The translations under genes were made by a program, and so were the position numbers. Positions 11,119 to 21,496 of a DNA stretch of 64,000 nucleotides are shown piece by piece. Under the pieces are notes generated by a model. That model had not been told where the DNA came from and did not search any database. It saw nothing but the letters and a program-made list of their open reading frames with translations. Source of the DNA: Talinum fruticosum (Eukaryota; Streptophyta; Magnoliopsida; Caryophyllales; Talinaceae); the NCBI GenBank assembly GCA_021018815.1, contig JAITYX010000012.1, positions 4,761,001 to 4,825,000 on the forward strand, given 5' to 3'. The stretch's first letter is position 1. Each line of letters starts with the position of its first letter.

Positions 11119-12834
11119 CGATTGTGGAGATGGGACCATTGGAAAAAGAAGGCCTCCGATCATCTTAGTTACATTATCTTTAAGGTAATGAAAGAAAAAA
11201 TCACTATATGGATGTCGATTGAAATTAAAAGACAAGTTGAGGCCCTTAGATCAACTGATCCGTTCAAGAAGAGGTCCGCTCAAAACAAAAAGAACAAAGT
11301 TACTTGGACCTAAAGCGGGGACCATGCCAACCTCGGGGTCGATCTCGGCTACACAGTGGGCAAAGCGATTGGTAAATAGTTTCATATATAACTTTTATTT
11401 CATTGATGAATTTATTCTAAAAGTTTTAGATAAATATTTATATGTCATTTACCTTTTTCTTCAAAGGCAAAACAAGATGGAAAGAGGCCTATTGCGTCAC
11501 AAATATATAAGCAAATCCATAGTAAGACAGAAAGGTTGGAGACAGCTTTTTTGTGACGATTGATCTAAGGCTGTTTAGGTAAGTCAATTATCATTTTAAT
11601 TTCATAGTTTTTCCCTTTTTGTTGCCATTTGCTTGAATATTGGTTGGACTCCGCCGTTTGAGTTGGTTGTTCATACTTGGAGTGGGTGACTCGTAAAGTT
11701 CCGAGTGTTCTACTGTAGTTTATATACAGGTGTAAGGCTATGAGCCTATGGGAATAGCCAATTTTTAGGCGGAACTCTGCCGAATTTTTCTAAAAATTCT
11801 CAAAAAATTAAAACATAGGTGAGTATATCACATTATTGAAACATAGGTGAGTCGTTGGCCAAACAACTTGCTACTTTGTTCTTTTAATCTTTAAACTTGA
11901 TCTGTAGTCATCAAAATATATGTCCATATATATGTTTGACATAGGCTTCATTCATGAAAAGTTGAGCTAATTAAAGGAGGGGAGCACATTCATCCCGAAT
12001 TCCGCTCAAACATAGTTGAACCCCGATTTTGCTTTGCTTCCTCTCGCTAGCCTAGTTCATATGATTTGCCACCTGAGTTGATTTTCAAGCCTGCCACTCC
12101 TTCCCCTGCTATTGAACCCTCCCCTGCTGCTAAGGCCCGTGAGCCTTATGTTGTTGCCCTAACTTCACAAATTAAGGTCATCTATTAGCTAGGCTGCGAT
12201 TACGAATTCAAAATTTTTTATTACGGGGATCTAATGGTAATTGTCTATCCGATAGCAATTTTCTCACTTACGAGAATTTTATGTCATGAATTTGTTGTGC
12301 GAGTATGAAAATGACAAAGATCTTCCACTGAAACCACATGAACTTTTTGAATGTTACAGACCAATCAATAAACCAATTTGTGACCCCACCTTTTAATCTT
12401 TAAGGATGCTCTAACTTGTACTAATTGCCTAATTTTTATTTTGAGCATATTTATGTATTTCTTATGTCTAATAAATTTCTTAATTATAGGATAAATATGA
12501 ATCTTTAAAGGAGAATGCTACACGTGCAAGAGCCAAAGTAGAAGATAATGCCCTCTTTCTTGAAGCTACTGGGGGCATTAGCAAGAAGGGCAATGTCTAT
12601 GGTTTTGGAAGTGAATCGAAGCATATTATAAGAGGGTCGTTGTAGCTCATCGCTCTTCAACAACCACATCATATGCTCCCTCCGTGCTTTCCGCTTGTAG
12701 AAGTCGGAGAATGAGATTCATGTTGTAAGGGAGGAGCTCAAAGCTACTAAGGATGAACTAAGCGCAAGGATTGCAAGCCTAGAATCTTTGATGAAGGGCT
12801 CCTCCTCACTTCTCACCCCACCTCCTAGCAATTA
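11119..12834 (+). pseudogene. CACTA second gene, Transposase_24 (PF03004)-like
   Basis: Exon-like parts: about 11140-11360 with KKRSAQNKKNK and, in another frame, GSISATQWAKRL; about 11467-11560 with KQDGKRPIASQIYKQIHSKT; a good splice donor gtaagt near 11580; an acceptor ttaattatag at 12490; then a final exon with LFLEATGGISKKGNVYGFGS and a coiled-coil tail (VREELKATKDELSARIASLE) ending PPPSN at TAG 12832-12834. This is the domain order of the accessory protein of plant CACTA elements (N-K-NR-KQ, GS-S, then the L-L-TH-KKG-Y-GS motif). Frames are broken; function beyond DNA-transposon accessory protein is not known. Confidence 0.72.
11630..11830 (+). repeat. Gypsy LTR fragment inside CACTA intron
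   Basis: ttggttggactccgccg, gtgtaaggctatgagcctatggg and ggcggaactctgccgaattttt match the 3' ends of the pol-less element LTRs (39305-39480 and 45365-45530) and of the Tekay-like LTR at 31040-31260. It lies between the donor at about 11580 and the next exon, with no second LTR or target duplication found. Confidence 0.6.
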
Positions 12835-13059
12835 GGATAGACTTGTATGTGTAGGATGAGAATTTAATAGTCAAATTTGAACACTAATAGATGAATATGT
12901 ATGTTTTGATATATCTAGATTTGTATGTATACTTTGGAATTATTACTATAAAATGAAGTTATTAATTATTAATTTTGGTGTATTTTAATGGTTAAAATAA
13001 TTATTATGAAATTCAATTATTAATTATTAATTTTTAAATGTAAATTACGAGATGTAAAT

Positions 13060-13490
13060 AATCAAATTGCAATGACAAATTTTAAATTGGAAACGAAAAA
13101 TATTTCATTTCAAATTATAACGAAAACTTTAAATTGGAGATGTAAATTTCGTTTCATATATAAACGAAAATCTAAATTAGCTACGAAAACTTTCATTTCT
13201 ATATGAGATGGAACAACTTTTCGTACCTAATTTTGTTTCAAATAGAAACGAAATATATAAATTGTTACGAAATTATTTTGTTTCTATTTGAGATGGAAAA
13301 CTTTTCGTAGCTAAATTTTGTTTCTATCCGAAACGAAAATTACATTTCGCAGCTCGGAAAAATTGCGACGAGGTGTTTAGAAACGAATGTTTTTCATTTC
13401 TATTCTCTTCACTAAAGCCTCGTTAGCGACGAAAATTTGAATTTAGAAATGAAAATTATTCGTTTCTAAATAACTATTTCGAGTGTTGTG
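13060..13490. repeat. CACTA subterminal repeat block, right end
   Basis: Many copies in both orientations of aacgaaa, tttcgtttctat and gagatgga. Clustered short motifs of this kind next to a terminus are the binding sites of the CACTA accessory protein in characterised elements. The motif differs from those of the other two CACTA elements here, so this is a separate family. Confidence 0.75.
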
Positions 13491-13699
13491 TAAGTTCACC
13501 AAATAGTGAACATGAACCTTGGCGGCTTGAGTCGAGTAAAAGGATCGTACTTAAGAGAAGAGCAAGTGCGATCCTGATTTGCTATTGAGGAGAATGTTGA
13601 TGCCGGAAAATAACATCCTCAAAAGCCTCTAAAAGAACTGTATACTTAAAGTGATTATTATGTGGAAATTTGTTGGCTATAGGGCCAAAGATTTTACTG
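13491..13699 (-). other. Degraded downstream part of the plant-mobile-domain-like gene
   Basis: Minus-strand frames such as MDRLSKIFGPIANKFP and YTVLLEAFED run through here with stops between them. They may be the decayed continuation of the gene or intron. Nothing else is recognised. Confidence 0.3.
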
Positions 13700-13964
13700 A
13701 GGCGATCCATCGTTATTGTACAAATTCCAGTCATAGGTTAAAGGTTCTCCTCAAAAGCCCAAATCGGACAAAATAACAAAATCGAAAGGAGTTATTGTTA
13801 TCTTATCGAACGCAACATGGAACATGTTGGTAGTATCCCTAAAAAGCTCACTAATGGCTCTAATAGGATCTCTCTCCCTCTTGTCGGTAAGATGGTATAA
13901 AGCAATATAAAGGATTCTAAATCCGACATTGTACATGACATTCTCAAGAGGCACTACTAGAAAA

Positions 13965-14215
13965 CCGACACCGCGTCGGAATATTGTCCAATAGCGACGG
14001 ATGTCATAAAATAGCGACGGAAATATTTTGTCGCTGAAACTCGAGTCGCTAAAATTTAGCAACGGAAATTCCCAAATCCATCGCTAATTAGCGACGGATC
14101 AGCAACGAAACATCTTCTATAGCTGATTTAGTTTAGCGACGGAATTATGTTGCATCGTCGATTATAGCGACGGAAATTGTGATATTTCCGTCGCTGTTTT
14201 CCGTCATTGTTCGAG
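13965..14215. repeat. CACTA subterminal repeats, left
   Basis: About ten copies of tagcgacgga(a/t) and its complement ttccgtcgct. The same motif returns at 17455-17790, in mirror orientation, as expected for the two ends of one CACTA element. Confidence 0.88.
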
Positions 14216-14533
14216 TAGAAATCCAAAATATAATTCTCTAATTATTCATTAACCTAGTACAAAAAATTGTGAATGGATATACAAATCCAATATTCACATA
14301 TGTGACACTTACATTTCGCATTGACATATGCCGGCCACAAAGAACTCATCCAAGTTAGATATATAAATCCAACTTACATATTCAAAATCATGAACAATCA
14401 AAACATATTTAAAACAAATTCACAAGTTCAAAAAAACAACTATACAAAAGTTCACAAGAAACCATAAACACATCCGAAAAGTTCGTAAAGTGTTCACCAA
14501 TATACACAAAAGTTCAAATTGCATTCGGGGTCC
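14216..14533 (-). other. 3' flank of the CACTA accessory gene
   Basis: AT-rich sequence between the left subterminal repeats and the stop codon. No coding frame is seen; it would hold the 3' untranslated region. Confidence 0.5.
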
Positions 14534-16385
14534 TCACTCTTCCTCTTCCTCTTTCTCTTGTTGTTGTACTAGTCGACGGTGAGATCTAGGTGCTTGCTGA
14601 GACTTCATAAATTCGAGTGAAGCGTGCTATTGGCTCGGCGTAATTGTCCACCTTTTATTTAAGCTGCCTATTTTCCAACCTAAGCACCCGAGCATAATCA
14701 ATCCATTTATGTAATTCGAAGTTAAATTATGCCTCTGTTACTCTCAAATCCGAGTCATCTGCGAGTAGAAGCTTTCGGTGATTTGAAGGGCATGGTTGGT
14801 TTAAAGTTTTTAGCCTCGGATCCAAGTCCATAAATGCGCCCTTTCTTGTTCGCATTAGCTTTGACCCACAACTCATGTTGTGAAGGGGTGGAGACATGAT
14901 CCTCGGAAGAGTTGGGGTCATCACTAGAAGGTTGAGTGGGTTGAGTGTTTTGCAACTCTTCCCACTCTTTTGAAACTTGTCCTGAATAATATATAAATAT
15001 TTGAGGCATGCAACTATCACAAGTTGTTAACGAAAACCATAGATTGAAAAATATGAAAATTGCATATATAAAGTTACTCACATAAATGGTCTTGGATTTT
15101 TGGTCGACCCATTCGTCCTTTTTTGTTTTATGGGTTCGTTAAAATAGTTGGGTCGGTAGAGGTTGAACTCATTTAAGCTTCTTCATCTAAATAAAAAAAA
15201 GTTAGTAGAGAATCAATTTAATAATATGAACATGTTAATAGTTTTATGCGTAATCACTAATATAGGGGTATATACCAATCGCCGCTTATGCTCCGTCATA
15301 GGGATTGAGCCACAAGTATAGAGCGATGAACCAAGTCCCCCTTGATCGGCATGGCGGTTTTTCGAGCCTGCTCACGAGAATTTCTTGTAGTCGGTAGTTT
15401 CCCAATATTCCAGGCAACTCGCGCCGTAGTTGTCACCCAACCATTTCGGCTTCTTCTTATTTTTCGTCGCCTTCAGCATGAAGTCCTTTAATCGATCACT
15501 TCCTTTCTTTTCAAAATTTCTTCTTATTTGGACTTCATTGGTTGGAGACCAAGTGAAAAATTTCTATATAAATAAAAAAGTAGTTTATAAGTTATGAAAT
15601 TATAATATAATGTTCGAACATGCACAATAAGTCATTATGTTATCCGAAATTCAGAAAACTATGGCCCTGTCATTACCTTGAACTCGAGAAAACCACAGAT
15701 CACGTTGTGAACGAGGAACTTTACCCCACGTAGGCCAAGCTCCGTTGTACTTGCTTTGGAAGATGTAGGAAATCGTGCCCACAACTTTGTCAATGGGGAA
15801 AAACCTAATCAAGAAACATATAAAATAGTTAGTTCTACTATTAAACTATTAAGCTTAATTTATTTTATTAATTATTATCACACTTACCCTTCACCATCTA
15901 GCTCAATTCGAATATTTTCTCAGCTACTAGCACTTGCTTGATTCAAGACTAGCATGCTCGTTGCACCGCATCGATTGGCCCATCATTTGTAGGCCTTTGT
16001 GGTGGCCTTTGTTCGGCACCAACGTGGATGTGTGGTACATTATTTGTACCATATTGGTTATATGCATATGTATTGGGCAGGTTTGAGTACATATGAGGGT
16101 GCTGAGAATATGGAGGGTTTGGGATAAAAGACCCGCCCATTGGGATTTTCATGTGGGGGATGTTTGGAGTTTGGAAAAAGGAGGGTTGGGAATGAATAAC
16201 CCCCCCAATTGGAGTTTAGTTTTAAGGGGAGTGTGGAGATAGTGCTCCACCTACGGGAGATTGAAGGTTATGAGGGTTTTGAGAGGGGATAGAAGTGCTG
16301 TCATCATTACCTTCCCCATCGGTAGTGGTGTTTCTTGGCCTTCCCGAGTAGCTGATCTTTTGGACCTGCCTCTACCTTTCTCCAT
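14534..16385 (-). pseudogene. CACTA accessory protein gene, Transposase_24 (PF03004)-like
   Basis: Minus strand, ATG at 16385-16383, stop TGA at 14536-14534. N-terminal part is proline- and glycine-rich (repeated PMGGSFIPNPPYSQ and IGG-like motifs, 16200-15950), broken by one frameshift and one stop. A middle part (about 15780-15270, with an intron) holds GAWPTWGKVP, FTWSP, RNFEKKGSDRLKDFM, KKKPKWLG and SIPMTEHKRRL, the conserved core of the family. Another exon (about 15070-14760) holds HELWVKANANKKGRIYGLGS. The C-terminus ends in a Gln/Glu run, QQQEKEEEEE. In known CACTA elements the second gene product binds subterminal repeats; that role is inferred here. Confidence 0.75.
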
Positions 16386-17097
16386 ATTTCTTAACATAAA
16401 CAACATAAAAACATCATAATTAAACTAATCATACCTAATTAGCATAAATAAAGTCACACATATATAATTAAACTAATCATACATAATCATACCTAATCAT
16501 ACCTAATTAGCATAAACAAACTGACACAAATAAACCACAAACAATTGCACATATATAAATCACAAAAACATTTACTTCAACTTCAACAATAATTTCCAAC
16601 AAATCTAACACCACATACTTTCAACAACACAAATTCTATACATAAATAACATTTACATCAACTTCAATAATAATTTCCAACAAATCTAGCTTCAATAACA
16701 TTTACTTCATAAATAACACAATTGCACATTTTTCTTTTCAAATTCATTCACAAACAACAGTCATTTGCAATAAATTATATAAATTCATCAATTTTAAGTT
16801 AAATTATTAAAAACTCTAAATCTAACTTCAATAACATTTACTCCATAAATAACACAATTGCACATTTTTCTTTTCAAATTCATTCACAAACAACATTAAT
16901 TTCCAACAAGTTACATATATTCATCAATTTGAAGTTACATTTTTAAAAACCCTAAATCTAACTTCAATAACATTTACTCCATAAATAACACAATTGCACA
17001 TTTTCCTTTTCAAATTCATTCACAAACAACATTAATTTCCAACAAATTACATATATTCATCAATTTGAAGTTAAATTTTTTAAAACCCTAAATCTAA
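16386..17097. repeat. AT-rich leader with 136-bp tandem repeat, 3 copies
   Basis: Three units start near 16690, 16826 and 16962 with ttcaataacatttact(t/c)cat and run through ataacacaattgcaca, aaattcattcacaaacaac and tcatcaatttgaagttaa to ctctaaatctaac. They are over 90% alike by eye. They lie directly upstream of the minus-strand accessory gene, in what should be its promoter or 5' leader. 16400-16560 holds shorter catacctaattagcataaa repeats. Confidence 0.88.
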
Positions 17098-17119
17098 TAA
17101 AAATCAAGAAAACAATACC

Positions 17120-17460
17120 TTCAAAGAAGGGGCGGCACGGGCGGCGGCAGTGGAAGGAGCGGCGGTGGGCGGGAGGAGCGGCGGTGGTGACGGCGGCGTC
17201 CTCCGAGGCGGGACAAGGGTCGGGAGCAAACAAGGGTCGGGAGCGGCGGCGGCACGAGGGTTGCGCGAAGCATCGGCGAACGAAGGGCGGCGGACGGCCG
17301 GAGGGCGGCCGGTGAACGCGGCGGCGGGCGAACCGGCGGTGGGACTAGGGGTGGCGACAGGTCACGGCACTAACGCTCGCAATCGCTCGGAGTCTCTCTC
17401 TCTCTTTTTTCGGAAATTCGATCGGCGAAAAGCCGGATCTAGATTTATTCGGATTTAGCG
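17120..17460 (-). promoter_or_regulatory. GC-rich block at the 5' side of the CACTA gene
   Basis: A sharp shift from AT-rich DNA to ggcggcggcggg-type sequence, then a short CT run (17395-17410). It lies between the right subterminal repeats and the tandem leader, about 0.75 kb upstream of the gene start. A similar block sits at 57840-58200 in the other CACTA element. I read it as a promoter or first-exon region; the open frame across it (plus strand) is not supported as a gene. Confidence 0.4.
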
Positions 17461-17804
17461 ACTGAACAGTCCGTCGTTGTTCAGTTGCTAAGTAACGGAA
17501 TATTCAGTCGCTAAAGACTAACTTAATTTAATTTTTTTTTTTTGGGTTTTCCTACATCTTAAAAATCGATTTAGCCTGACTACGGATTAGCAACGGAATA
17601 TTCCGTCGCTGAATAAGTTAGGGACGGAAATTTCCGTCGCTGATTCCTAATTAGCGACGGATTCTCGTTTCCGTCGCTAATTCGGTCGTTGTCCGACACG
17701 GTTGTCGGTTTTGGCAGAATCCGTCGCTAATTCCGTCGCTATGTAGTGACGGACATGTTTCCGTCGCTAATTTCCGTCGTTATTTAGCGAGTCTTGTAGT
17801 AGTG
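17461..17804. repeat. CACTA subterminal repeats, right
   Basis: Repeated tccgtcgct and agcgacgga motifs up to the terminus gtcttgtagtagtg. Mirror of the left block at 13965-14215. Confidence 0.88.
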
Positions 17805-17873
17805 AGGAAAGTTCGTCCTCCCGTATGTCTCCATGAATTTGGGAATAGCTCCACTACTTCGAATTGAGCCTTT

Positions 17874-18886
17874 CTGCAAGACAAAATCCAATAAAATTTT
17901 GGGTTAAAGTGTTATTCTAAATGAGCAAATAAACGTGTTTAAAGCCAATTAGCTTAGCGAAGGGGAAATAGCTAGCAACAAAATATGGTTTTCAGCCTCA
18001 ACTAGAAGGTCACTTAGATTCCATTCACATTGGGGATGCCATTCTCGCTCAAGGAAAGAGTCTTGAGTAAAACTCTCTCCTCTAGTTCTCCCAAGTAGGA
18101 TGAGCTTTTCTTCTAGACATTTTGAAGACAAGAAATTTTTGGGAACCAACTAGTTTTCAAGAAGGAGCAAAGTAAGGAAACACAAGAGAATAGCAAGAGT
18201 AAGAAGAAGAGTTGGTGTGCAAAATGAAACACAGACTTACACCTCATTTTATAGGCAAATTCGGTCAAAGCATCCAAGCACATAAGACAAGAGTCAAGCA
18301 AATAGAGGGGAACCAAGAGAATCCAGCGGGACACGCCTGGGGCCACGCCTACCAAAGGCTGGACGGCGCCGGCCACGAGGTGCCCGAGAGGTCCAATCGG
18401 CGACGGCCTTTGCAGCCTAGCCCACCTCCCTAGCCTATGCAGCCTTATCCAACCGAGACATGTGATCTTTGTCTCTTGTTCATACAAGTGGGAGCTTTCG
18501 GAGCCACTAACCAGCTTTTCCATTAGAATTTTATCAGTCTTCTTACGATTGAATTACTCGAGTAAAACACTCGAATTATATTAATCGATTATGCACTAAC
18601 AATTGTGCTAGCACGATAGATTATTTAGCCAAACTTCACATTAAAGAACGATCGAAGTTTCAGCAGCAAAATATACCAAGCTTTAGGCTCCGATCAAGCC
18701 AAGCTTAGGATCCTTTACCGAACTTCGGAGGGTAAGCATCGCGATCATGTTCGGGATCCGATTTGGAGTTCGAGTATGATTACAACTAATTCCATGTACA
18801 TAATGCCTTACAAGCATCGAGGTAAGTACCCTTTAGTGTCTATTTTGACTCTGCGTCCTTTAGACTCGGTCAAAGTTAGGGCTAAC
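17874..18886 (-). other. Intron or 5' side of the plant-mobile-domain-like gene, and unassigned DNA
   Basis: 17874-18130 reads on the minus strand like an intron ending in the acceptor at 17874. A minus-strand open frame of 136 codons (18113-18523) has a hydrophobic stretch (FFLLLLFSCVSLLCSFL) but no family I recognise, and I do not claim it as a gene. 18300-18430 is GC-rich with ggcgccgg motifs like those in the Tat-like LTRs. 18541-18886 shows nothing recognisable. Confidence 0.3.
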
Positions 18887-20856
18887 TATAGACACCTAAA
18901 AAGTGTTGTCCTTTATCTCTTTATTTTTGTATTTTGTTTTGTTGGCCCAATGATGATAATCCTAAATCCTATTCGAGGATCCGGCTCCCGAATTGTGATT
19001 GATTGGTGCAACATAAGCCGATAAACCACAAAAAATCCCAGCACCAAATAAACGACCTTTTGCCTTGGGATGGTCTACAAATCCTCTTTCTTTCGGACCA
19101 TCCGAGAGCCAGGCCGAGCCTTTAGAGATTGTGGAGTCCGATGCTTGTGTGCTGGAAAATTCCAAGTTCGAGTATTGCATTCTACTTTTGTCTAATCAAA
19201 TAAGGAGTCGAAGACCTGAAGATGACGTTAATTCATTGCATTTCATGATCACGAGCATCAAAGTGTTGCGTTTAAGCTTCACAAAACAGCCCACACGAGG
19301 CTAGAAGCTTCTCCCCTCAAAACGACGTCGTGACCGGCACCTGCCTTCTCGAAGCATCAAGTGGAATGCTGCGTTTTGGCTTGGAAACACAACTAGGGCA
19401 TGAAACTCCGGGGCACCGGGTGGCCGCGCACCTAACCTGGATTCTATCCGATTTTATCTCTTTTACGAGCCGATTCAATCTCTTAGGATTTGGTCCCGGT
19501 TTATTTTTAGTTGTTTGGACTGGCTGAATGGAGGCAAACCTTAGGTCATTTGTGACCTAGATCCTCTCCTATAAATAGAAAGCCTTAGCTCTTATTCCCA
19601 TACGACCTCCTACCTTAGCATCACGCTGTAGAAAGTTAAATAGAGCATTCAAGCCTAAACATTACTATGTCAAAATCAATCTTAAGCGTTCATCTAATTG
19701 TTGCTTACCGTCGTTGAATCCGTGTAAAGAACTAAAGAATATTCAATAATTCTAATCTCTGGGAACTTATTCAACTTATCATTACCACACCTTACACACA
19801 TATCTCACAAAAACAAGCCCTTTTCTTTTTCTTTTCGTCGTTGCATCGAGAGATCCAGTGTGGAGATCCAAATTAGCGAAGTGGGACAACCTAAGGGCAA
19901 TTATCGAGCCTTCAAACGATTTATTTACTTTCATGCTTTTTATCGCTTTCCGTATTGTGGTTTAAGAGATGTAATCGCTCCTTTAAATTCCTCCCCTACT
20001 AATGTAATCCTTTTATTTCTCGCTTTTCTTTTCTTTATCGCTTACCACTTTCTTTTATCGCTTTCTTTACTATGTTTGGTTGCTTTTATGTATCGTCGTA
20101 ATATGCCGCTTGCTTGTTTGTTTTACATTATTTTAATCCACTACTCGAATTAGTAATGATTATCTTGGGACGGGCGGAACGGAAGGATTTTCCCTACGTT
20201 TCGTACCCCGCCCCCAATCCGATTCTCAGTTCATAGACCAATGGAGTCGTTTTTAGCCTCTTTTGGTCTTAGTTTTCCTATACTAAGATTAGAAGAGCAA
20301 ACTTTATTTTCTTTTTGTTAGTTTTCTTTCTAAAAACCGACTCGCGACTCCTCCATTTTATGTTTCGTTCTATTCAAATTTGCATCTCTTTTTTTGGTTG
20401 TAGGAACAGTAAGATGAGGTTACGGATCCGCCCACCGGGCGGAGGCCGAGGCTGACTCCATCGGCCCCGGCTTTGGCCGGCGCCCGCCACCACCTAGCAC
20501 AAGCTGCCACCTATACCGGTGGTCGACAGGTGAGGCTTCGGTCCAAATTGATGTTTTCACACCAATCTAGCCCTCAAGCCTCACGGCAAGCCCAAACCCT
20601 AATTTTATTTATTCCTTAATTAGAAAATAAGATCCCAGGAAATTCTGAAAATAATTACTAAAATAAAAGATTAATAAAATCGCCATTCAAACTTTGACTA
20701 ATCAGATTTAATAAAACTTGAAAAATCTTAATAAAAGGTTCATCCCCACCTTCTAAAATAAACTTTCTAAAACCGTGTTCAAAATCAATCCTTAAAAAGA
20801 GACCCAACACAAGTGGGGAAGCTCGACAGGCACCAGACCTACCGTGGTTCCTACAC
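18887..20856 (+). mobile_element. Tat-like gypsy LTR (about 1970 bp), apparently solo
   Basis: Matches, in opposite orientation, the solo LTR 35092-56846. It starts tatagacacc (TGTAGACACC in the other copy) and ends GGTTCCTACA. The plus-strand orientation is set by TATAAATA at 19570-19577, conserved in the other copy. Shared blocks include gttggcccaatgatga, tcgagagatcc and the segment with caatggagtcgtttttag. No primer site follows at 20857, and flanking pentamers (ctaac, catac) do not match, so one side may be rearranged. No coding frame is supported. Confidence 0.78.
19570..19577 (+). promoter_or_regulatory. TATA box of the Tat-like LTR
   Basis: TATAAATA in ctcctataaatagaaagcc. The sister LTR reads ccttataaatggagagcc on its sense strand (minus strand near 36000). 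Transcription would start about 30 bp downstream, near 19605. Confidence 0.65.
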
Positions 20857-21496
20857 ATACCCACATGACAAAACAAAGTGTCATGTTCATAAGAATTACA
20901 TGAAGCACATGGAAGGGGAGGGGCAACATTTATATTCAAACGGTCCATTTTTTGAGTAATAGCATCAATTTTAGTGGAAAGGACAAAAACTACATCAACA
21001 TCGAGCTTACCTCCTGTACTCTTAGAAACTATTCAGCGCCACCTACTCGATCAAAGTGTGGAGCTCATTAACGGACTTGCTCATGATGTTTCCTCTAGCT
21101 CGCTACTAGAATGGCGGCTCTCAATTGATCATCAAGCCCATTGTAGAAAGCTTGAATGGGAACCCATGGCTCAAATCAATGTTGGGGGCATTAGCGAAGG
21201 AGATCCGTGAACCTTTTTTATGCATCATATAGTGTCTCATTGGGCTCTGGGGCAAACGTGGAAATTTGGTTCCTCAAACTTGTCAACTTGCTTGGTGGGA
21301 AGTATTTCGCCAAGAATGCACTTACAAGTTGATCAAAAGTGCTTATGGAATTCATCCGAAGGGGGTCTAGCCACTCCCATGCCTTCTATTCGAGTGAAGC
21401 CCCATTCACCTTGAAAGTATCACAAGCTTGGCGGAATATGCAAAGATGACAGTTGGGGTCTTCATTGGGAGGCCACGAGAAAGGAGCGGTTCTCAC
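20857..21496 (-). pseudogene. Athila/Tat-type gypsy gag fragment
   Basis: On the minus strand the frame reads CDTFKVNGASLE, then WEWLDPLRMNSISTFDQLVS, AFLAKYFPPSK, LRNQISTF and NETLYDA-KRF, the classic Retrotrans_gag pattern (W--L---SI-TW--L---FL-K-FP-SK---LR--I--F). Further on it reads KMDRLNINVAPPLPCASC and YEHDTLFCH, a CX2CX5HX4C variant knuckle. It is cut at 20857 by the LTR and at 21496 by SIRE copy B, with several stops. It lies antisense to the Tat-like LTR. Confidence 0.8.

Larger units (their letters stand above)
10316..13490 (+). mobile_element. CACTA (En/Spm) element, 3' part
   Basis: Contains the end of a CACTA transposase gene, a second gene of the Transposase_24 type, and from about 13060 to 13490 dense subterminal repeats of aacgaaa/tttcgtt. 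It probably ends at 13490 (cgagtgttgtg; reverse complement cacaacactcg), a degenerate form of the CACTA terminus. The 5' part lies beyond the inserted LTR, before the window, so the target duplication cannot be checked. Confidence 0.75.
13952..17804 (-). mobile_element. CACTA element (3853 bp) with AGG target duplication
   Basis: Left end CACTACTAGAAAAC, right end (reverse complement) CACTACTACAAGAC, flanked on both sides by AGG (13949-13951, 17805-17807). Both ends carry dense agcgacggaa/ttccgtcgct motifs. Inside, one minus-strand gene of the Transposase_24 type; no TNP2-type transposase is seen. It is therefore non-autonomous for transposase but keeps an accessory-protein gene. It interrupts a plant-mobile-domain-like reading frame. 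Confidence 0.93.
13700..17873 (-). pseudogene. Plant-mobile-domain-like gene split by a CACTA insertion
   Basis: Minus strand. An exon starts at 17873 after a clean splice acceptor (ttttgtcttgcag, 17886-17874) and reads VLQKGS-free sequence KGSIRSSGAIPKF to 17805. If the CACTA at 13952-17804 and one AGG are ignored, the same frame continues from 13951 with PLENVMYNVGFRILYIALYH and then FRDTTNMFHVAFDKITIT and DFVILSDLGF. The pattern T--FH--F-(K/E)-TIT--D--IL--L is that of the plant mobile domain (PF10536, as in MAIN-like proteins), where it reads ERW-PET-TFH-P-GEMTITL-DV. After about 13765 the frame breaks. The N-terminal exons were not identified. The family call is moderate; the frame continuity is strong. 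Confidence 0.55.

Noticed and set aside
10944..11168. Open frame with repeated IYICGNFNYV
   Set aside because: Produced by the 30-bp tandem repeat, whose period is a multiple of three.
13060..13490. Regular short repeats, considered as a CRISPR-like array
   Set aside because: Units are short, in both orientations and irregularly spaced next to a transposon end; they are CACTA subterminal repeats in plant DNA.
17150..17458. Gly/Ala/Arg-rich open frame of 102 codons
   Set aside because: Covers a GC-rich block in a CACTA element, antisense to the element's gene, with no domain.
18113..18523. Open frame of 136 codons with a hydrophobic segment
   Set aside because: No family, GC-rich repeats within, and the neighbouring gene's splice pattern does not call for it.
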